Source: Rhodocyclaceae bacterium
GTDB taxonomy: Bacteria > Pseudomonadota > Gammaproteobacteria > Burkholderiales > Rhodocyclaceae
NCBI GenBank assembly: GCA_013426785.1
Contig: JACDZI010000010.1
Location: 1-57,776 of the forward strand
Direction: 5' to 3'
DNA: 57,776 nt
Positions 16,838-26,356 of the stretch are shown in pieces. The position numbers and the translations under genes are program-made. The notes beneath the pieces were generated by a model. The model searched no databases, had not been told where the DNA came from, and worked only from the letters and a program-made list of their open reading frames with translations. The number at the start of each line of letters is the position of its first letter. The first letter of the stretch is position 1.

Positions 16838-17919
16838 CTGAAGACCACTCCGCCGGACCATCGGCCGTGACAACGCCGTCGCGTCGCACCTGGCCGCGCA
16901 GCCTGCGCTCCCCGCTGGCGTGGCTGGTCGGGCTGCTGTTCGTCGCCATCGGGGTCTTGCTCTGGCTGGTGTGGCTGGGCAGTGAGCGCCTTGATGCGAC
17001 CCGGCAGGAACTGTCGCGCCGCCTGACCGACAGCGACACGACGCAGCGCGAAGTGCAGGCGGGGGCACGACAGAATCGCGAAGCGCTCGATGCCCTGCAG
17101 GCCAAGGTGGGCGCGCTGGATGCCGGCTTAGCCGAGATGCAAAGCCAGCAGCTGGCGCTGGAGGCGATGTATCAGGAGTTATCGCGCGTGCGCGATGACC
17201 GCCTGTTTGCAGAGATCGAACAGACCGTTGCCATCGCTGCCCAGCAGTTGCAACTGGCCGGCAATGTCGAGGCGACGCTGATCGCCCTGCAGGGGGCGGA
17301 AGCACGACTGGCGAAGAGCGCCCAGTTCCTCAGTCTGCGCAAACTGATTGCGCGCGATATCGAACGGCTCAAGTCCTTGCCGACAGCCGATGTAGCAGGC
17401 ATTGCCTTCAAGCTGGATGGCATTCTCGGTAGCGTGAACAGCCTGCCGCTGGCCTTCGAGCAACGTCCGGAACGCTCAAGGGCGGAGCGCCCGGCCAATG
17501 GCGATGTGCCGGCATCTGCCGAATGGCGTTCGATCGCGAACGCCTGGCTGGCGGAACTGTGGCAGGAGCTGCGGCAACTGGTGCACATCGAGCGCATCGA
17601 TCGGCCCGATCCCGGCCTGCTCGCCCCGCGCGAGGTGTTTTTCCTGCGGGAAAATCTGCGCCTGCGCCTGCTCTCGGCCCGCCTCGCGCTACTGGCGCGC
17701 GATGGCCGCAGTTTCCAGAGCGATGTCACACAGGCCAGCGCCTGGATCGATCAGTACTTCGATCCACGGGAGCCGGCCGTGGTTGCAGCACAGGCGACGT
17801 TGCGGAAATTGGCTGGCCTCGATGTGATGCGCGAACCCGCCGACCTCAATGAAACGCTCGCGGCATTGCGCAATTTAAAATTCACGCGCGAGCGTGGCGA
17901 CCGCAGCGCGGAGCGCTAG
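16834..17919 (+). CDS. hemX: HemX-family membrane protein
   Basis: A 361-residue single-pass inner-membrane protein. Residues ~24-48 form a transmembrane helix (WLVGLLFVAIGVLLWLVWLG), followed by a long coiled-coil (about 50-125) and a helical periplasmic domain with LRLRLLSARLALLARDG and FDPREPAV, as in HemX proteins encoded after hemD. The family is often labelled uroporphyrinogen-III C-methyltransferase, but the catalytic SUMT domain is absent, so that name does not apply. ATGA overlap with hemD. Its exact role in haem synthesis is unproven. Confidence 0.85.
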   Translation: MTEDHSAGPSAVTTPSRRTWPRSLRSPLAWLVGLLFVAIGVLLWLVWLGSERLDATRQELSRRLTDSDTTQREVQAGARQNREALDALQAKVGALDAGLAEMQSQQLALEAMYQELSRVRDDRLFAEIEQTVAIAAQQLQLAGNVEATLIALQGAEARLAKSAQFLSLRKLIARDIERLKSLPTADVAGIAFKLDGILGSVNSLPLAFEQRPERSRAERPANGDVPASAEWRSIANAWLAELWQELRQLVHIERIDRPDPGLLAPREVFFLRENLRLRLLSARLALLARDGRSFQSDVTQASAWIDQYFDPREPAVVAAQATLRKLAGLDVMREPADLNETLAALRNLKFTRERGDRSAER

Positions 17920-17928
17920 CACGACGCC

Positions 17929-19098
17929 ATGCGCTCCCTGTTCTGGCTGCTGACTCTTGCGGCACTGGCGATCGGTCTGGCACTGCTCGGTCGCCTGTCC
18001 GATGGCTATGTGCTGTGGGTGGTACCACCGTGGCGTGCCGAAATTTCCTTCAACTTGTTCGTGCTGGCGCAACTGGCCATGCTCGCCGTGGTCTATCTGC
18101 TGTTGCGCACGGTGGTCAATACCCTCAACCTGCCACGTGTCGTCGGCGAGTTTCGCGCGCGCCGCGCGCGTTTGCGCGACGAGCAGGCCGCGACTGAGGC
18201 CTTGCGCTTCTATTGGGAAGGGCGTTATGGTCATGCGCTGAAGAGCGCCGAAAAAGTCGGCGCTGGCGGGACGGCAGCAGGCATCGCGGCACTGGCCGGC
18301 CTGCAGGCAGCGCATGCCCTGCGCGACAACACGCGCATCGCCTCCTGGCGCGCCCATGCGGAAGCACTCGATGCCAGCGGCTGGCGCACGGCGCGGCTGA
18401 TGGCCGAAATGCGCATCGCACTGGATCTGCGCGATTTCACGGCGGCACAGGCAGCGCTGGAGCAACTCGGGGTCAAGGAGCGCCGGCAAATCTCGGCGCA
18501 GCGCCTGGCCTTGCGCCTGGCCCAGGGCAGAGGTGACTGGGTGGAACTGCTGCGCCTGGCGCGCCAGCTCGAAAAACATGGCGCCCTAACGGGTGAGCAG
18601 GCCTGGCCGTTGCGGTTGCGTGCGCAGCTGGCCACACTCGATACCCTGCAGGATGACCCGGCACAATTGATGAAGCACTGGCAGACCATGACGGCGGACG
18701 AACGCGCCGATGGGCAGATCGTGCAGCGGGCAGTGCGGGTGCTGACCGCCGCTGCTTCCTGCGAAGAAAGCGCCCAGCTCATCGAAGATCATCTCGACGA
18801 ACATTGGGATTCGTCATTGCTGGACCACTATGCCGGTTGTAGCGGCGGGGATGTGCTGCGCCGCATCGCGCATGCCGAAAAATGGTTGACCGAGCATCCC
18901 CAGGATGCCGAATTGCTGTTGGCGCTGGGCCGGCTGTGCGTGCGCCAGCAACTATGGGGCAAGGCGCAAAGCTATCTGGAAGCGTCGCTGGCGGTGAAGG
19001 AAACTCGCGCCGCTCATGTCGAACTGGCGCAACTGCTGGATCGGCTCGAAAAGTCGGCGCTGGCGGAACGGCATTATCGTGCCGCTGCGCTGTTATAG
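17929..19098 (+). CDS. hemY: HemY-family TPR membrane protein
   Basis: A 389-residue protein with two N-terminal transmembrane helices (about residues 4-22 and 40-60), the family segment [27 protein letters not shown] split around residues 72-100, and TPR-like helices to the end. This is the proteobacterial HemY of hemCDXY operons, not the protoporphyrinogen oxidase of the same name. Two repeat copies are translated in the same gene but in different frames: residues 108-116 as EKVGAGGTA (perfect copy) and residues 373-381 as EKSALAERH. The 3' end overlaps convergent hemF by six bases. Confidence 0.85.
   Translation: MRSLFWLLTLAALAIGLALLGRLSDGYVLWVVPPWRAEISFNLFVLAQLAMLAVVYLLLRTVVNTLNLPRVVGEFRARRARLRDEQAATEALRFYWEGRYGHALKSAEKVGAGGTAAGIAALAGLQAAHALRDNTRIASWRAHAEALDASGWRTARLMAEMRIALDLRDFTAAQAALEQLGVKERRQISAQRLALRLAQGRGDWVELLRLARQLEKHGALTGEQAWPLRLRAQLATLDTLQDDPAQLMKHWQTMTADERADGQIVQRAVRVLTAAASCEESAQLIEDHLDEHWDSSLLDHYAGCSGGDVLRRIAHAEKWLTEHPQDAELLLALGRLCVRQQLWGKAQSYLEASLAVKETRAAHVELAQLLDRLEKSALAERHYRAAALL
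18250..18275 (+). repeat. 26-bp dispersed repeat, copy 9 (perfect consensus), inside hemY
   Basis: Exact match to the consensus; translated as EKVGAGGTA in a helix-rich part of HemY. Confidence 0.92.
19047..19072 (+). repeat. 26-bp dispersed repeat, copy 10 (23/26), inside hemY
   Basis: Second copy in hemY, in another reading frame; encodes EKSALAERH in the last TPR helix pair. Confidence 0.8.
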
Positions 19099-19986
19099 CC
19101 AGTCGCGCGGCGGCAGGAAGTCGGTGTAGAGCTTTTCCTCCCGGCTACCCGGCACGGGATGCCAGTCGTAGCGCCACTTGACCACCGGCGGCATGGACAT
19201 CAGGATTGCCTCGGTGCGGCCACCCGATTGCAGGCCGAACAGCGTGCCGCGATCCCACACGAGATTGAATTCGACGTAACGGCCGCGCCGGTAGGCCTGG
19301 AAGTCGCGCTCGCGCTCGCCGTAGGGCGTGTCGCGGCGTTTGTCGCAGATCGGCAGGTAGGCATTGAGGAAGCCGTTGCCGACGCCTTGCGTCAGCGCGA
19401 AACACCGCTTGAAGCCGCCTTCATTGAGATCATCGAAAAAGATGCCGCCGATGCCGCGCGGCTCGTTGCGGTGCTTGAGGAAAAAGTACTCGTCGCACCA
19501 GCGCTTGTAGCGCGCATGCAGGTCGGCGCCGAAGGGTGCGAGCATGTCGCGGCAACTGCGGTGGAAATGCACCACGTCCTCTGCGAACCCGTAGTAGGGC
19601 GTGAGATCGGTGCCGCCACCGAACCACCAGACCGGCGCTTCGCCGTCCTTGCTGGCGATGAAGCAGCGCACGTTCAGGTGCGTGGTGGGGCAGTAGGGGT
19701 TGCGCGGATGCAGCACCAGCGACACGCCCATCGCTTCCCAGCGCCGGCCGGCCAATTCCGGCCGGTGGGCGGTGGCCGTGGCGGGCATCGCGTCGCCGGT
19801 GACATGGGAAAAATTCACGCCGCCGCGTTCGAAGAAATCGCCATCCTCGATCAGCATGGCGGTGGCGCGGCCCCCTTTACCCCATTGGTCGCGACGGAAC
19901 GGCTGGCCGTCGAAAGCCTCCAGCGTCGCGACGATGTGTTCCTGCAGGCCGGTGAAGTAGGCCTTGACGGCGCCGCTGTCGATCAA
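19093..19986 (-). CDS. hemF: oxygen-dependent coproporphyrinogen-III oxidase HemF
   Basis: A 297-residue enzyme that decarboxylates two propionates of coproporphyrinogen III using oxygen. Marks: [21 protein letters not shown] (split), [55 protein letters not shown] and the C-terminal [19 protein letters not shown]. The start is a TTG at 19986 overlapping the purD stop (TTGA), which gives the expected [15 protein letters not shown]-terminus. Last gene of the long minus-strand run that begins at amgK. Presence of HemF shows aerobic haem synthesis. Confidence 0.94.
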   Translation of the reverse strand: MIDSGAVKAYFTGLQEHIVATLEAFDGQPFRRDQWGKGGRATAMLIEDGDFFERGGVNFSHVTGDAMPATATAHRPELAGRRWEAMGVSLVLHPRNPYCPTTHLNVRCFIASKDGEAPVWWFGGGTDLTPYYGFAEDVVHFHRSCRDMLAPFGADLHARYKRWCDEYFFLKHRNEPRGIGGIFFDDLNEGGFKRCFALTQGVGNGFLNAYLPICDKRRDTPYGERERDFQAYRRGRYVEFNLVWDRGTLFGLQSGGRTEAILMSMPPVVKWRYDWHPVPGSREEKLYTDFLPPRDWL

Positions 19987-21251
19987 CGCTTGATCGCCCG
20001 GAAGCCGATATCGCGCCGGAACTGCATGCCGTCGAAGCGGATCTCGTCGGCGATCTCGTAGGCGCGTTTCTGCGCGGCACGGACGTTGTCGCCCAGCGCC
20101 GTCACGCACAGCACGCGCCCGCCGGTGGTGACAACCAGGCCGTCCTTGAGCGTGGTGCCGGCATGGAAAACATGCGTGTCGGGCTCCGTCTTGCCCAGGC
20201 CTTGAATGACGTCACCCTTGCGTGGGTTGTCCGGGTAATCATGGGCGGCCAGCACGACGCCGAGGGCGCAGCGCCGGTCCCAGTCGGCTTCCACTTTGTC
20301 GAGGTGGCCGTCGATGGCGGCATCGACGAGCGCGACGAAATCGCTCTTCAGGCGCAGCATGATCGGCTGCGTTTCGGGATCGCCCATGCGGCAGTTGAAT
20401 TCGAGCACCTTCAGCGTCCCGTCGGGCTTGATCATCAGGCCAGCGTAGAGGAAGCCGGTGAACAGGATGCCGTCCTGCTCCATGCCCCGCAATGTCGGCT
20501 GGATCACCTCGCGCATTACGCGCGCATGGATGGCGGGCGTGACCACCGGCGCCGGCGAGTAGGCGCCCATGCCGCCGGTGTTCGGTCCCTCGTCGTTGTC
20601 CTTGAGTCGCTTGTGATCCTGGCTGGTGGCAAGTGCCAATGCGTGATGGCCGTCGGCCATGACGATGAAGCTGGCTTCCTCGCCATCGAGAAATTCCTCG
20701 ATGACGACGCGGCTGCCGGCATCGCCCAATTTGTTCCCCGACAACATGTCGTCGATGGCACGATGCGCCTCGTCGGCGCTTATGGCGACGACGACGCCCT
20801 TGCCGGCGGCCAGTCCGTCGGCCTTGATCACGATCGGTGCGCCCTCGGCATCAATGTAGGCATGCGCATCGGCCACATTGGTAAAGGTACGGAACTTGGC
20901 GGTCGGGATGTTGTGCCGTGCCATGAACTGCTTGGCGAAATCCTTCGAGCTTTCGAGCTGGGCGGCGGCTTTCGTCGGGCCGAAGATGCGCAGGCCAGCA
21001 GCGCGGAAAGCATCGACCACGCCAGCGGCGAGCGGCGCTTCTGGGCCGACTACTGTGGCGTAGATGGCGTTGTCGCGCGCGAAGGCGACCAGGTCATCAA
21101 TGGCTGCCAGCGGCAGGTTTTCCAGGCCGTCCTCGCGCGCCGTGCCGGCGTTGCCGGGGGCGACATAGATTTTCTGCACGCGCGGCGACTGCGCCAGCCG
21201 CCAGGCCAGGGCGTGTTCACGGCCGCCGGAACCGATGACGAGGAGCTTCAT
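19983..21251 (-). CDS. purD: phosphoribosylamine-glycine ligase PurD
   Basis: A 422-residue ATP-grasp enzyme, second step of purine synthesis. It begins with [17 protein letters not shown] and shows [79 protein letters not shown] and the C-terminal [13 protein letters not shown]. Start ATG at 21251 overlaps the stop of the ORF6N gene (ATGA). In many relatives purD follows purH directly; here two accessory genes lie between them. Confidence 0.96.
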   Translation of the reverse strand: MKLLVIGSGGREHALAWRLAQSPRVQKIYVAPGNAGTAREDGLENLPLAAIDDLVAFARDNAIYATVVGPEAPLAAGVVDAFRAAGLRIFGPTKAAAQLESSKDFAKQFMARHNIPTAKFRTFTNVADAHAYIDAEGAPIVIKADGLAAGKGVVVAISADEAHRAIDDMLSGNKLGDAGSRVVIEEFLDGEEASFIVMADGHHALALATSQDHKRLKDNDEGPNTGGMGAYSPAPVVTPAIHARVMREVIQPTLRGMEQDGILFTGFLYAGLMIKPDGTLKVLEFNCRMGDPETQPIMLRLKSDFVALVDAAIDGHLDKVEADWDRRCALGVVLAAHDYPDNPRKGDVIQGLGKTEPDTHVFHAGTTLKDGLVVTTGGRVLCVTALGDNVRAAQKRAYEIADEIRFDGMQFRRDIGFRAIKR

Positions 21252-21774
21252 TTGGCTTTCTTCCCTTCGAGGTCGGCGGTAAAGCCGATAGGACGTTTTG
21301 TTTGCTTTGGAGGTGTCATGAGTTGCCGAATAGCATCAAACACGGCCCCGAATTGCTGGTCGTAACGCTGCTCCAGTTCATCGAGTCTTTGCGCGAGGTC
21401 GCGATGTTCGGCGAGGATGCGGCGTAGGCGGACGAAGGCCCGCATGATTTCGATGTTGACTTGAACTGCTCTCTCGCTACGGAGCACGCTGGAGAGCATA
21501 CCGACACCTTGCTCGGTGAAGGCGTAAGGGGCATACCGAGTTCCCCCACGGTTTGAGGTCACAATTTGTGACCTCAAGTTTTGCCACTCTTCCTTGCCCA
21601 ACTGAAACGTGAAATCCAGAGGGAAACGCTCAATGTTGCGTTTGACGGCTTGCAGCAGCACCTTGGTCTCAACGCCATAAAGCTGCGCAAGATCGCTGGC
21701 GAGCAACACGCGCGACCGCGCAAGGTCAGAATGGACAGTTCGATCTCCGATAGATGGGTAAGCGAGGCCGTCAT
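21248..21774 (-). pseudogene. ORF6N-domain DNA-binding protein, frameshifted near its N-terminus
   Basis: The intended start is ATG 21774, overlapping the stop of the upstream gene (ATGA). It reads [21 protein letters not shown] in one frame; near 21710 the frame changes and continues as [20 protein letters not shown] to the end. One base appears to be missing in the codon after LRGR. The rest is a full ORF6N/KilA-N-like protein ([49 protein letters not shown]) with a coiled-coil tail. A shortened protein from GTG 21709 is possible, but it would lack the first strand of the domain. The codons for LRSQIVTS contain a perfect palindrome. A sequencing error cannot be excluded. Confidence 0.75.
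21553..21577. repeat. 25-bp palindrome inside the ORF6N gene
   Basis: Two perfect 11-base arms (TTGAGGTCACA and TGTGACCTCAA) around ATT. It matches 20 of 25 bases of a site in the promoter region of the same gene pair (22353-22377). Confidence 0.7.
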
Positions 21775-22328
21775 TGGGCCACTCCCCGCGTTTTCTTCCC
21801 GAGATGCTTTTGCAAGGCTTCCTCTATCTGGAGCAATCTAAGAACGGGGTTTTTAAGTTCTTCCGTCTTGCCGCGCGCATACTGACGAAGTTCGTCGATA
21901 CGGTGCTGAAAATCTTCATTGACGACGAATTCGATTGAAACATCATACTTCGCCAGAATGGCTTCCCCGATTTGTCGGATGTCTCTCTCCTGATTCAGTA
22001 CCGCGCCTTCCTTCGAGTGCCGAATGATCGGACACCAGAGCATGAAGTGCTGTTTGTAGTCTGGAAAATATTTTTGGGCATATTCAATGTCACGGGAGAA
22101 CTTTTCAGTCAGTTTGGCGACATTGTTGGGTTGACTGCCTTTCGTGTACAGCAGCCCAGTGACCAGGTGAATGGCGACTTCGCAAACGTAAAGAGAACGC
22201 CGGGAGAGGTCGATGCCCACCACATCAATTTCTCCCTGAACATCGGGCGTATAGAGATTCTGCTGCGTGAATTCGCATCTCTTGATGTGCTGAAGGTAGG
22301 CAGCAACAAGCTCTTCGCCAATATTCAC
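21771..22328 (-). CDS. hypothetical protein with a nuclease-like core
   Basis: A 185-residue protein not recognised with certainty. [21 protein letters not shown] (split: GEIDVVGID at about residues 32-40, LYVCEVAIH at about 46-54) has the spacing of a PD-(D/E)xK restriction-endonuclease-like core, but the usual lysine is replaced (EVA), so activity is doubtful. The rest is charged and helical. The start is a GTG at 22328 with a weak GGTGA site. It is coupled by ATGA to the ORF6N gene; together they form an accessory pair between purH and purD. AT content is higher than in its neighbours, suggesting acquisition. Confidence 0.6.
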   Translation of the reverse strand: MNIGEELVAAYLQHIKRCEFTQQNLYTPDVQGEIDVVGIDLSRRSLYVCEVAIHLVTGLLYTKGSQPNNVAKLTEKFSRDIEYAQKYFPDYKQHFMLWCPIIRHSKEGAVLNQERDIRQIGEAILAKYDVSIEFVVNEDFQHRIDELRQYARGKTEELKNPVLRLLQIEEALQKHLGKKTRGVAQ

Positions 22329-22352
22329 AAAATCACCGTGCCATGTGAGATT

Positions 22353-22377
22353 TTGAGACCACGTTTTGTGACCTTAA
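22353..22377. promoter_or_regulatory. imperfect palindrome between purH and the accessory pair, probable operator
   Basis: TTGAGACCACGTTTTGTGAC followed by CTTAA; 20 of 25 bases match the perfect palindrome inside the ORF6N gene exactly 800 bases away. It sits in the only gap (52 bases) in front of the accessory pair, where a regulator would be expected to bind. Confidence 0.55.
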
Positions 22378-22380
22378 TAA

Positions 22381-23976
22381 TCAATGCCTGAAGTGGCGGA
22401 AGCCGGTGAATACCATCGCGATGTTCTGCTCATCGGCGGCGGCGATGACTTCGGCATCACGCACCGAGCCACCTGGCTGAATCACGGCCGTGGCGCCGGC
22501 CTTGGCCAGCACGTCGAGACCGTCGCGGAAGGGGAAGAAGGCATCGGAGGCCACGACCGAACCGATGACGGTGAGGCCGTTGTTCTCAGCCTTGATGGCG
22601 GCGATGCGTGCGGAGTCGACGCGGCTCATCTGGCCGGCGCCGACGCCGACCGTCATCGCGTCCTTGCAATAGACGATGGCATTGGACTTGACGTACTTGG
22701 CAACCTTCCAGGCGAACAGCAGGTCGCGCATTTCCTGTTCGGTCGGCACGCGTTTCGTCACGATCTTGATGTCGGATTGCGTGATGCGCGCTTCGTCGGC
22801 TGTCTGCACCAGCAGGCCGCCACCGACACGCTTGAAATCGAGCACGCCGGATGTCCTGCCTCCTTGTGGCAGGGGCACAATCAGTACGCGCAGGTTCTGC
22901 TTGGCGGCGAACACGGCACGCGCTTCGATCGTGATTTCCGGGGCGATGATGACTTCGGCGAACTGGCCGGAAACGGCCTCGGCGGTGGCCTGATCAATGG
23001 CGCAGTTGAAGGCGATGATGCCGCCGAAGGCCGAGGTCGGATCGGTCTTGAAGGCGCGCCGGTAGGCTTCTTCCGCCGTGGCGCCAAGCGCGACCCCGCA
23101 GGGATTGGCGTGCTTGACGATGACGCAGGCCGCAGTTGCGTGACCGGTGCCGTCAAATGCTTTTACGGCTTCCCAGGCTGCATCGGAGTCCGCGATGTTG
23201 TTGTAGGAGAGTTCCTTGCCCTGCAGTTGCTGATACGAGGCGATGCTGCCCGCGACGGGCATCGCTTCCTTGTAGAAGGCGGCCTGTTGGTGCGGGTTCT
23301 CGCCATAGCGCATGGTGTCGGCTTTGTCGAAGGCCAGTTGCAGACGCTCGGGGAAAACGGCTGGCCGGTTGTCGGCGTCGAGCGCGGTCAGCCAGTTGGC
23401 GATGGCGCCGTCGTAGCGCGCGGTGTGCACGAAGGCTTTCTTGGCCAGCGCGAAGCGCGTGGCGTAGGAGATGGCGCCGTTGTTTGCCTTGAGTTCCTCG
23501 ATGATTCCGGCATAGTCGGCCGGCTCGGTCACCACCGCGCAACCGCCTTGCCCGTCGCCATGATTCTTCGCTGCGGCGCGCACCATGGTCGGGCCGCCGA
23601 TGTCGATGTTCTCGATGGCGTCGATCAGCGTGCAATCCTTTTTCGCGATGGTCTGCTGGAATGGATAGAGGTTCACGACGACGAGGTCGATGGTCGGGAT
23701 GGCGTGCTGGGCCATCGTCGCCTCATGTTCCGCATTGCTGCGGATGCCGAGGATGCCGCCATGCACCTTGGGATGCAGCGTCTTGACGCGGCCGTCGAGC
23801 ATTTCGGGGAAGCCGGTGTAATCGGAGACATCGGTGACGGCGAGGCCGGCGTCGCGCAGCAGTTTGGCGGTGCCACCGGTGGACAGCAGCTTGATGCCGA
23901 GGGCGGCAAGCTCGCGCGCGAAATCGACCGCGCCGTGCTTGTCGGAAACGCTGATGAGCGCCTGGCTGACTTTCAT
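22381..23976 (-). CDS. purH: bifunctional AICAR transformylase/IMP cyclohydrolase PurH
   Basis: A 531-residue two-domain enzyme for the last two steps of IMP synthesis. The N-terminal cyclohydrolase domain (about 1-195) begins [19 protein letters not shown] and shows [32 protein letters not shown]; the transformylase domain has [37 protein letters not shown] and the end segment [21 protein letters not shown] (split). The ATG at 23976 is preferred over 24009 because it gives the standard start. It follows fis with a ten-base gap. Confidence 0.96.
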   Translation of the reverse strand: MKVSQALISVSDKHGAVDFARELAALGIKLLSTGGTAKLLRDAGLAVTDVSDYTGFPEMLDGRVKTLHPKVHGGILGIRSNAEHEATMAQHAIPTIDLVVVNLYPFQQTIAKKDCTLIDAIENIDIGGPTMVRAAAKNHGDGQGGCAVVTEPADYAGIIEELKANNGAISYATRFALAKKAFVHTARYDGAIANWLTALDADNRPAVFPERLQLAFDKADTMRYGENPHQQAAFYKEAMPVAGSIASYQQLQGKELSYNNIADSDAAWEAVKAFDGTGHATAACVIVKHANPCGVALGATAEEAYRRAFKTDPTSAFGGIIAFNCAIDQATAEAVSGQFAEVIIAPEITIEARAVFAAKQNLRVLIVPLPQGGRTSGVLDFKRVGGGLLVQTADEARITQSDIKIVTKRVPTEQEMRDLLFAWKVAKYVKSNAIVYCKDAMTVGVGAGQMSRVDSARIAAIKAENNGLTVIGSVVASDAFFPFRDGLDVLAKAGATAVIQPGGSVRDAEVIAAADEQNIAMVFTGFRHFRH

Positions 23977-23986
23977 GATGATCCCC

Positions 23987-24217
23987 TCAGGAAATGGTGT
24001 GTTCTGCAAGTTTTCTGCGCAGGGTGCTGCGGCTGATGCCGAGCATTTCGGCGGCTGTGGTCTGGTTGCCTGCGGCCTGCTTCATGACAACTTCGAGCAT
24101 GGGCTTTTCGACGCAGGCGAGCACCATGTCGTAGATCGCATGTGGCGCTTCGCCATCGAGGTCACGAAAGTAGCGGTTCAGCGTGCGGCGAACGCAGTCG
24201 GCCAGGTCGGTACTCAT
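23987..24217 (-). CDS. fis: Fis-family nucleoid/transcription regulator
   Basis: A 76-residue Fis protein. The C-terminal helix-turn-helix is complete: [21 protein letters not shown]. The N-terminal dimerisation part ([19 protein letters not shown]) is the short betaproteobacterial form. Start ATG at 24217 overlaps the dusB stop (ATGA), giving the classical dusB-fis operon. Confidence 0.93.
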   Translation of the reverse strand: MSTDLADCVRRTLNRYFRDLDGEAPHAIYDMVLACVEKPMLEVVMKQAAGNQTTAAEMLGISRSTLRRKLAEHTIS

Positions 24218-25227
24218 GCCGCCTCCATGTAGGTGATCGGGTCGTTGGCACACAACCGGCCGGGTGTGTCGAGGAAGAATTCATCCGTGGCTGCCAGTTG
24301 CGCCTCCACGGCTTCAAGCTGATTCATGGCGTGGCGGAACCGCGCCGCGCCGGCAATGCCTTTGGTATACCAGCTGATGTGCTTGCGGGCGATCCTGACG
24401 CCGGTGTCCTCGCCATAGAACGCATACAGGTCGGCGAGGTGGGCGCGCAGGATGGTGTGGATCTCGGCAAAAGTCGGTGCCGGCAGGACGGCACCTGTAC
24501 GGAGGAAGTGTTCGATCTCGCGGAACAGCCACGGCCGGCCCTGTGCCGCGCGGCCGATCATCACGCCGTCGGCGCCGGTGGTGTCGAGTACTAACTTCGC
24601 CTTCTCCGGCGACGTGATGTCGCCATTGGCGATGACCGGAATTCTGACGCGGGTCTTGACGTCGGCGATGGTGTCGTATTCGGCGTGGCCGCTGTACTGG
24701 TCGGCGCGGGTGCGGCCGTGGATGGCGATGGCGCGCACGCCGGAATCCTCGGCGATATGGGCGATGGCCGGTGCATTCTTGTGCTCGCGATTCCAGCCGG
24801 TGCGTAACTTGAGGGTGACCGGCGTGTCGGGAATGGCCGCGACGACGGCTTCGAGAATCTTCGCTACCAGCGGCTCGTTCTGCATCAGTGCCGAGCCGGC
24901 CATGACGTTGCAGACCTTCTTCGCCGGACAGCCCATGTTGATGTCGATGATCTGAGCGCCGCGCTCGACGTTGTAACGCGCGGCCTGCGCCAGCAGTTCC
25001 GGATCGGCGCCGGCAATCTGCACCACGATTGGCGCGACCTCGCCGCCATGGTCGGCGCGGCGACGCGTCTTGGCGCTGCCGTAGAGCAGGGAATTCGAGG
25101 TCACCATTTCCGAAACTGCCAGCCCCGCACCGAGGTTTTTACACAACTGGCGGAACGGGCGGTCCGTCACCCCGGCCATGGGCGCGACGAACAGATTGTT
25201 CTTCAGCGTGAAGCCGAGATAGTCCAT
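24214..25227 (-). CDS. dusB: tRNA-dihydrouridine synthase DusB
   Basis: A 337-residue FMN enzyme that reduces uridines in the tRNA D-loop. It shows FVAPMAGVTDRPFRQLC, SEMVTSNSLLYGS, VQIAGADPE, DINMGCPAKKVCN with the catalytic cysteine, LKLRTGWN, IAIHGRTRADQYSG, PVIANGDITSPEKA and VMIGRAAQGRPWLF. In the loop before the C-terminal helical domain, VLPAPTFAE is encoded by a copy of the 26-bp repeat; the natural family sequence there is also proline-rich. Upstream gene of dusB-fis. Confidence 0.95.
   Translation of the reverse strand: MDYLGFTLKNNLFVAPMAGVTDRPFRQLCKNLGAGLAVSEMVTSNSLLYGSAKTRRRADHGGEVAPIVVQIAGADPELLAQAARYNVERGAQIIDINMGCPAKKVCNVMAGSALMQNEPLVAKILEAVVAAIPDTPVTLKLRTGWNREHKNAPAIAHIAEDSGVRAIAIHGRTRADQYSGHAEYDTIADVKTRVRIPVIANGDITSPEKAKLVLDTTGADGVMIGRAAQGRPWLFREIEHFLRTGAVLPAPTFAEIHTILRAHLADLYAFYGEDTGVRIARKHISWYTKGIAGAARFRHAMNQLEAVEAQLAATDEFFLDTPGRLCANDPITYMEAA
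24467..24492 (+). repeat. 26-bp dispersed repeat, copy 11 (22/26), inside dusB
   Basis: On the strand opposite to dusB; translated as AVLPAPTFA at the junction between barrel and helical domain. Confidence 0.75.
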
Positions 25228-25276
25228 GGAAGAAAAGCGAGAGGGAGAGCGAAAAACGGGACAGCGATTCTAGCGC

Positions 25277-26356
25277 TTACCAACCCCGGGCGCCGAACAT
25301 CATCCGCCGCGCCAAGAACCCTCGTGCCGGCGCGATCAGGTCGAGCGCCAGCAGGCCGGCACCGCGCAGACAGCGCAGGGGAGCGAAATCATTCGAGAAC
25401 AGGCGCACCAGCCCATCGGTAAAGCCAATTGTGGCCGAGCGGTCGAGGCGGCGGCGGGTCGCGTAAGCGGCCAGCAATGTTGCAGCGCCAGGGTCGGCTG
25501 CATCGGTGAGCGTATCGGCCAGTTCGGCGATGTCCCTTAATGCCAGATTGAAGCCCTGGCCGGCGACCGGATGCAAGGTCTGGGCGGCATTGCCGATCCA
25601 CACCTGGCGGTTGCCGATGGTTGTCTTGCGTACGCGTAGGCCCAGCGGGTAGCACAGGCGCGGCCCGACATGCCACAGCGTGACACGCGAGCCGAAACGC
25701 GTCTGCAGCAGGTTGAGGAAGGCTGCGTCGTCGAGCGCGATGATGGACGCGCTTTCAGTCGCCGCGCAGGTAAATACGACGGCATAGTCGTCCTGACATG
25801 GTAACAGGGCGAGCGGGCCGGCGGGAGTGAAGCGTTCCCACGCCGTCCCGCCGTGCGGGGTGGTGGCCTTCACGGTACAGATCAGGGCGTGCTGGCCATA
25901 GTCGTGGCCCCGGACATTCTCAGTCGTTTCGATGCGGCCTTCGGCATGTACCGTGAGGGTGGCGTCTGGCTGCGCCGGGGCGGGGGTGTTGTCCGTATAG
26001 GCGATGTTTGAACCGGCCAGGGCGGTATCGAGCGCGCTGGCGAGATCGCCAGCGGCAAGCACGTAGCCGAGCGCCGGAACCTGCTGTTCCGCAGCGTGAA
26101 TCAGGGTGCGGCCGAGGCCGCCCTGATGCGAGACATGGATGGTCGTGATCGGCGTGTGTGGAACGCCTCTCCATACGTCGAGGTTTTCGAGGATCAGGCG
26201 TGAACCATGCGAGAGGGCGAGGGTGCGCGCATCACTTTTTGCCGCACCGCGCGGACGGGCATCGACGATACGCGCTGCCACACCGCGCTGGTGGAGTGCC
26301 AGAGCCAGTGCCATGCCGGCAAGGCCACCGCCGATGATGAGAACCGGCTGGCTCAT
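25277..26356 (-). CDS. UbiH/UbiF/VisC-family FAD-dependent ubiquinone hydroxylase
   Basis: A 359-residue flavoprotein monooxygenase. The N-terminal dinucleotide-binding motif IIGGGLAGMALALAL, the middle DG-type segment (here less conserved) and the C-terminal VWIGNAAQTLHPVAGQGFNLALRD are clear. The family hydroxylates the ubiquinone ring; which carbon (C5, C6 or C7) cannot be told, so no symbol is given. It overlaps pepP by ATGA, the same pepP-ubiH pairing seen in gammaproteobacteria. It implies ubiquinone synthesis next to the menaquinone operon of the same genome. Confidence 0.87.
   Translation of the reverse strand: MSQPVLIIGGGLAGMALALALHQRGVAARIVDARPRGAAKSDARTLALSHGSRLILENLDVWRGVPHTPITTIHVSHQGGLGRTLIHAAEQQVPALGYVLAAGDLASALDTALAGSNIAYTDNTPAPAQPDATLTVHAEGRIETTENVRGHDYGQHALICTVKATTPHGGTAWERFTPAGPLALLPCQDDYAVVFTCAATESASIIALDDAAFLNLLQTRFGSRVTLWHVGPRLCYPLGLRVRKTTIGNRQVWIGNAAQTLHPVAGQGFNLALRDIAELADTLTDAADPGAATLLAAYATRRRLDRSATIGFTDGLVRLFSNDFAPLRCLRGAGLLALDLIAPARGFLARRMMFGARGW

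Noticed and set aside
22384-24036. 550-codon open frame antisense to purH
   Set aside because: Shadow of a high-GC gene; no family character, no ribosome site, and purH is certain.
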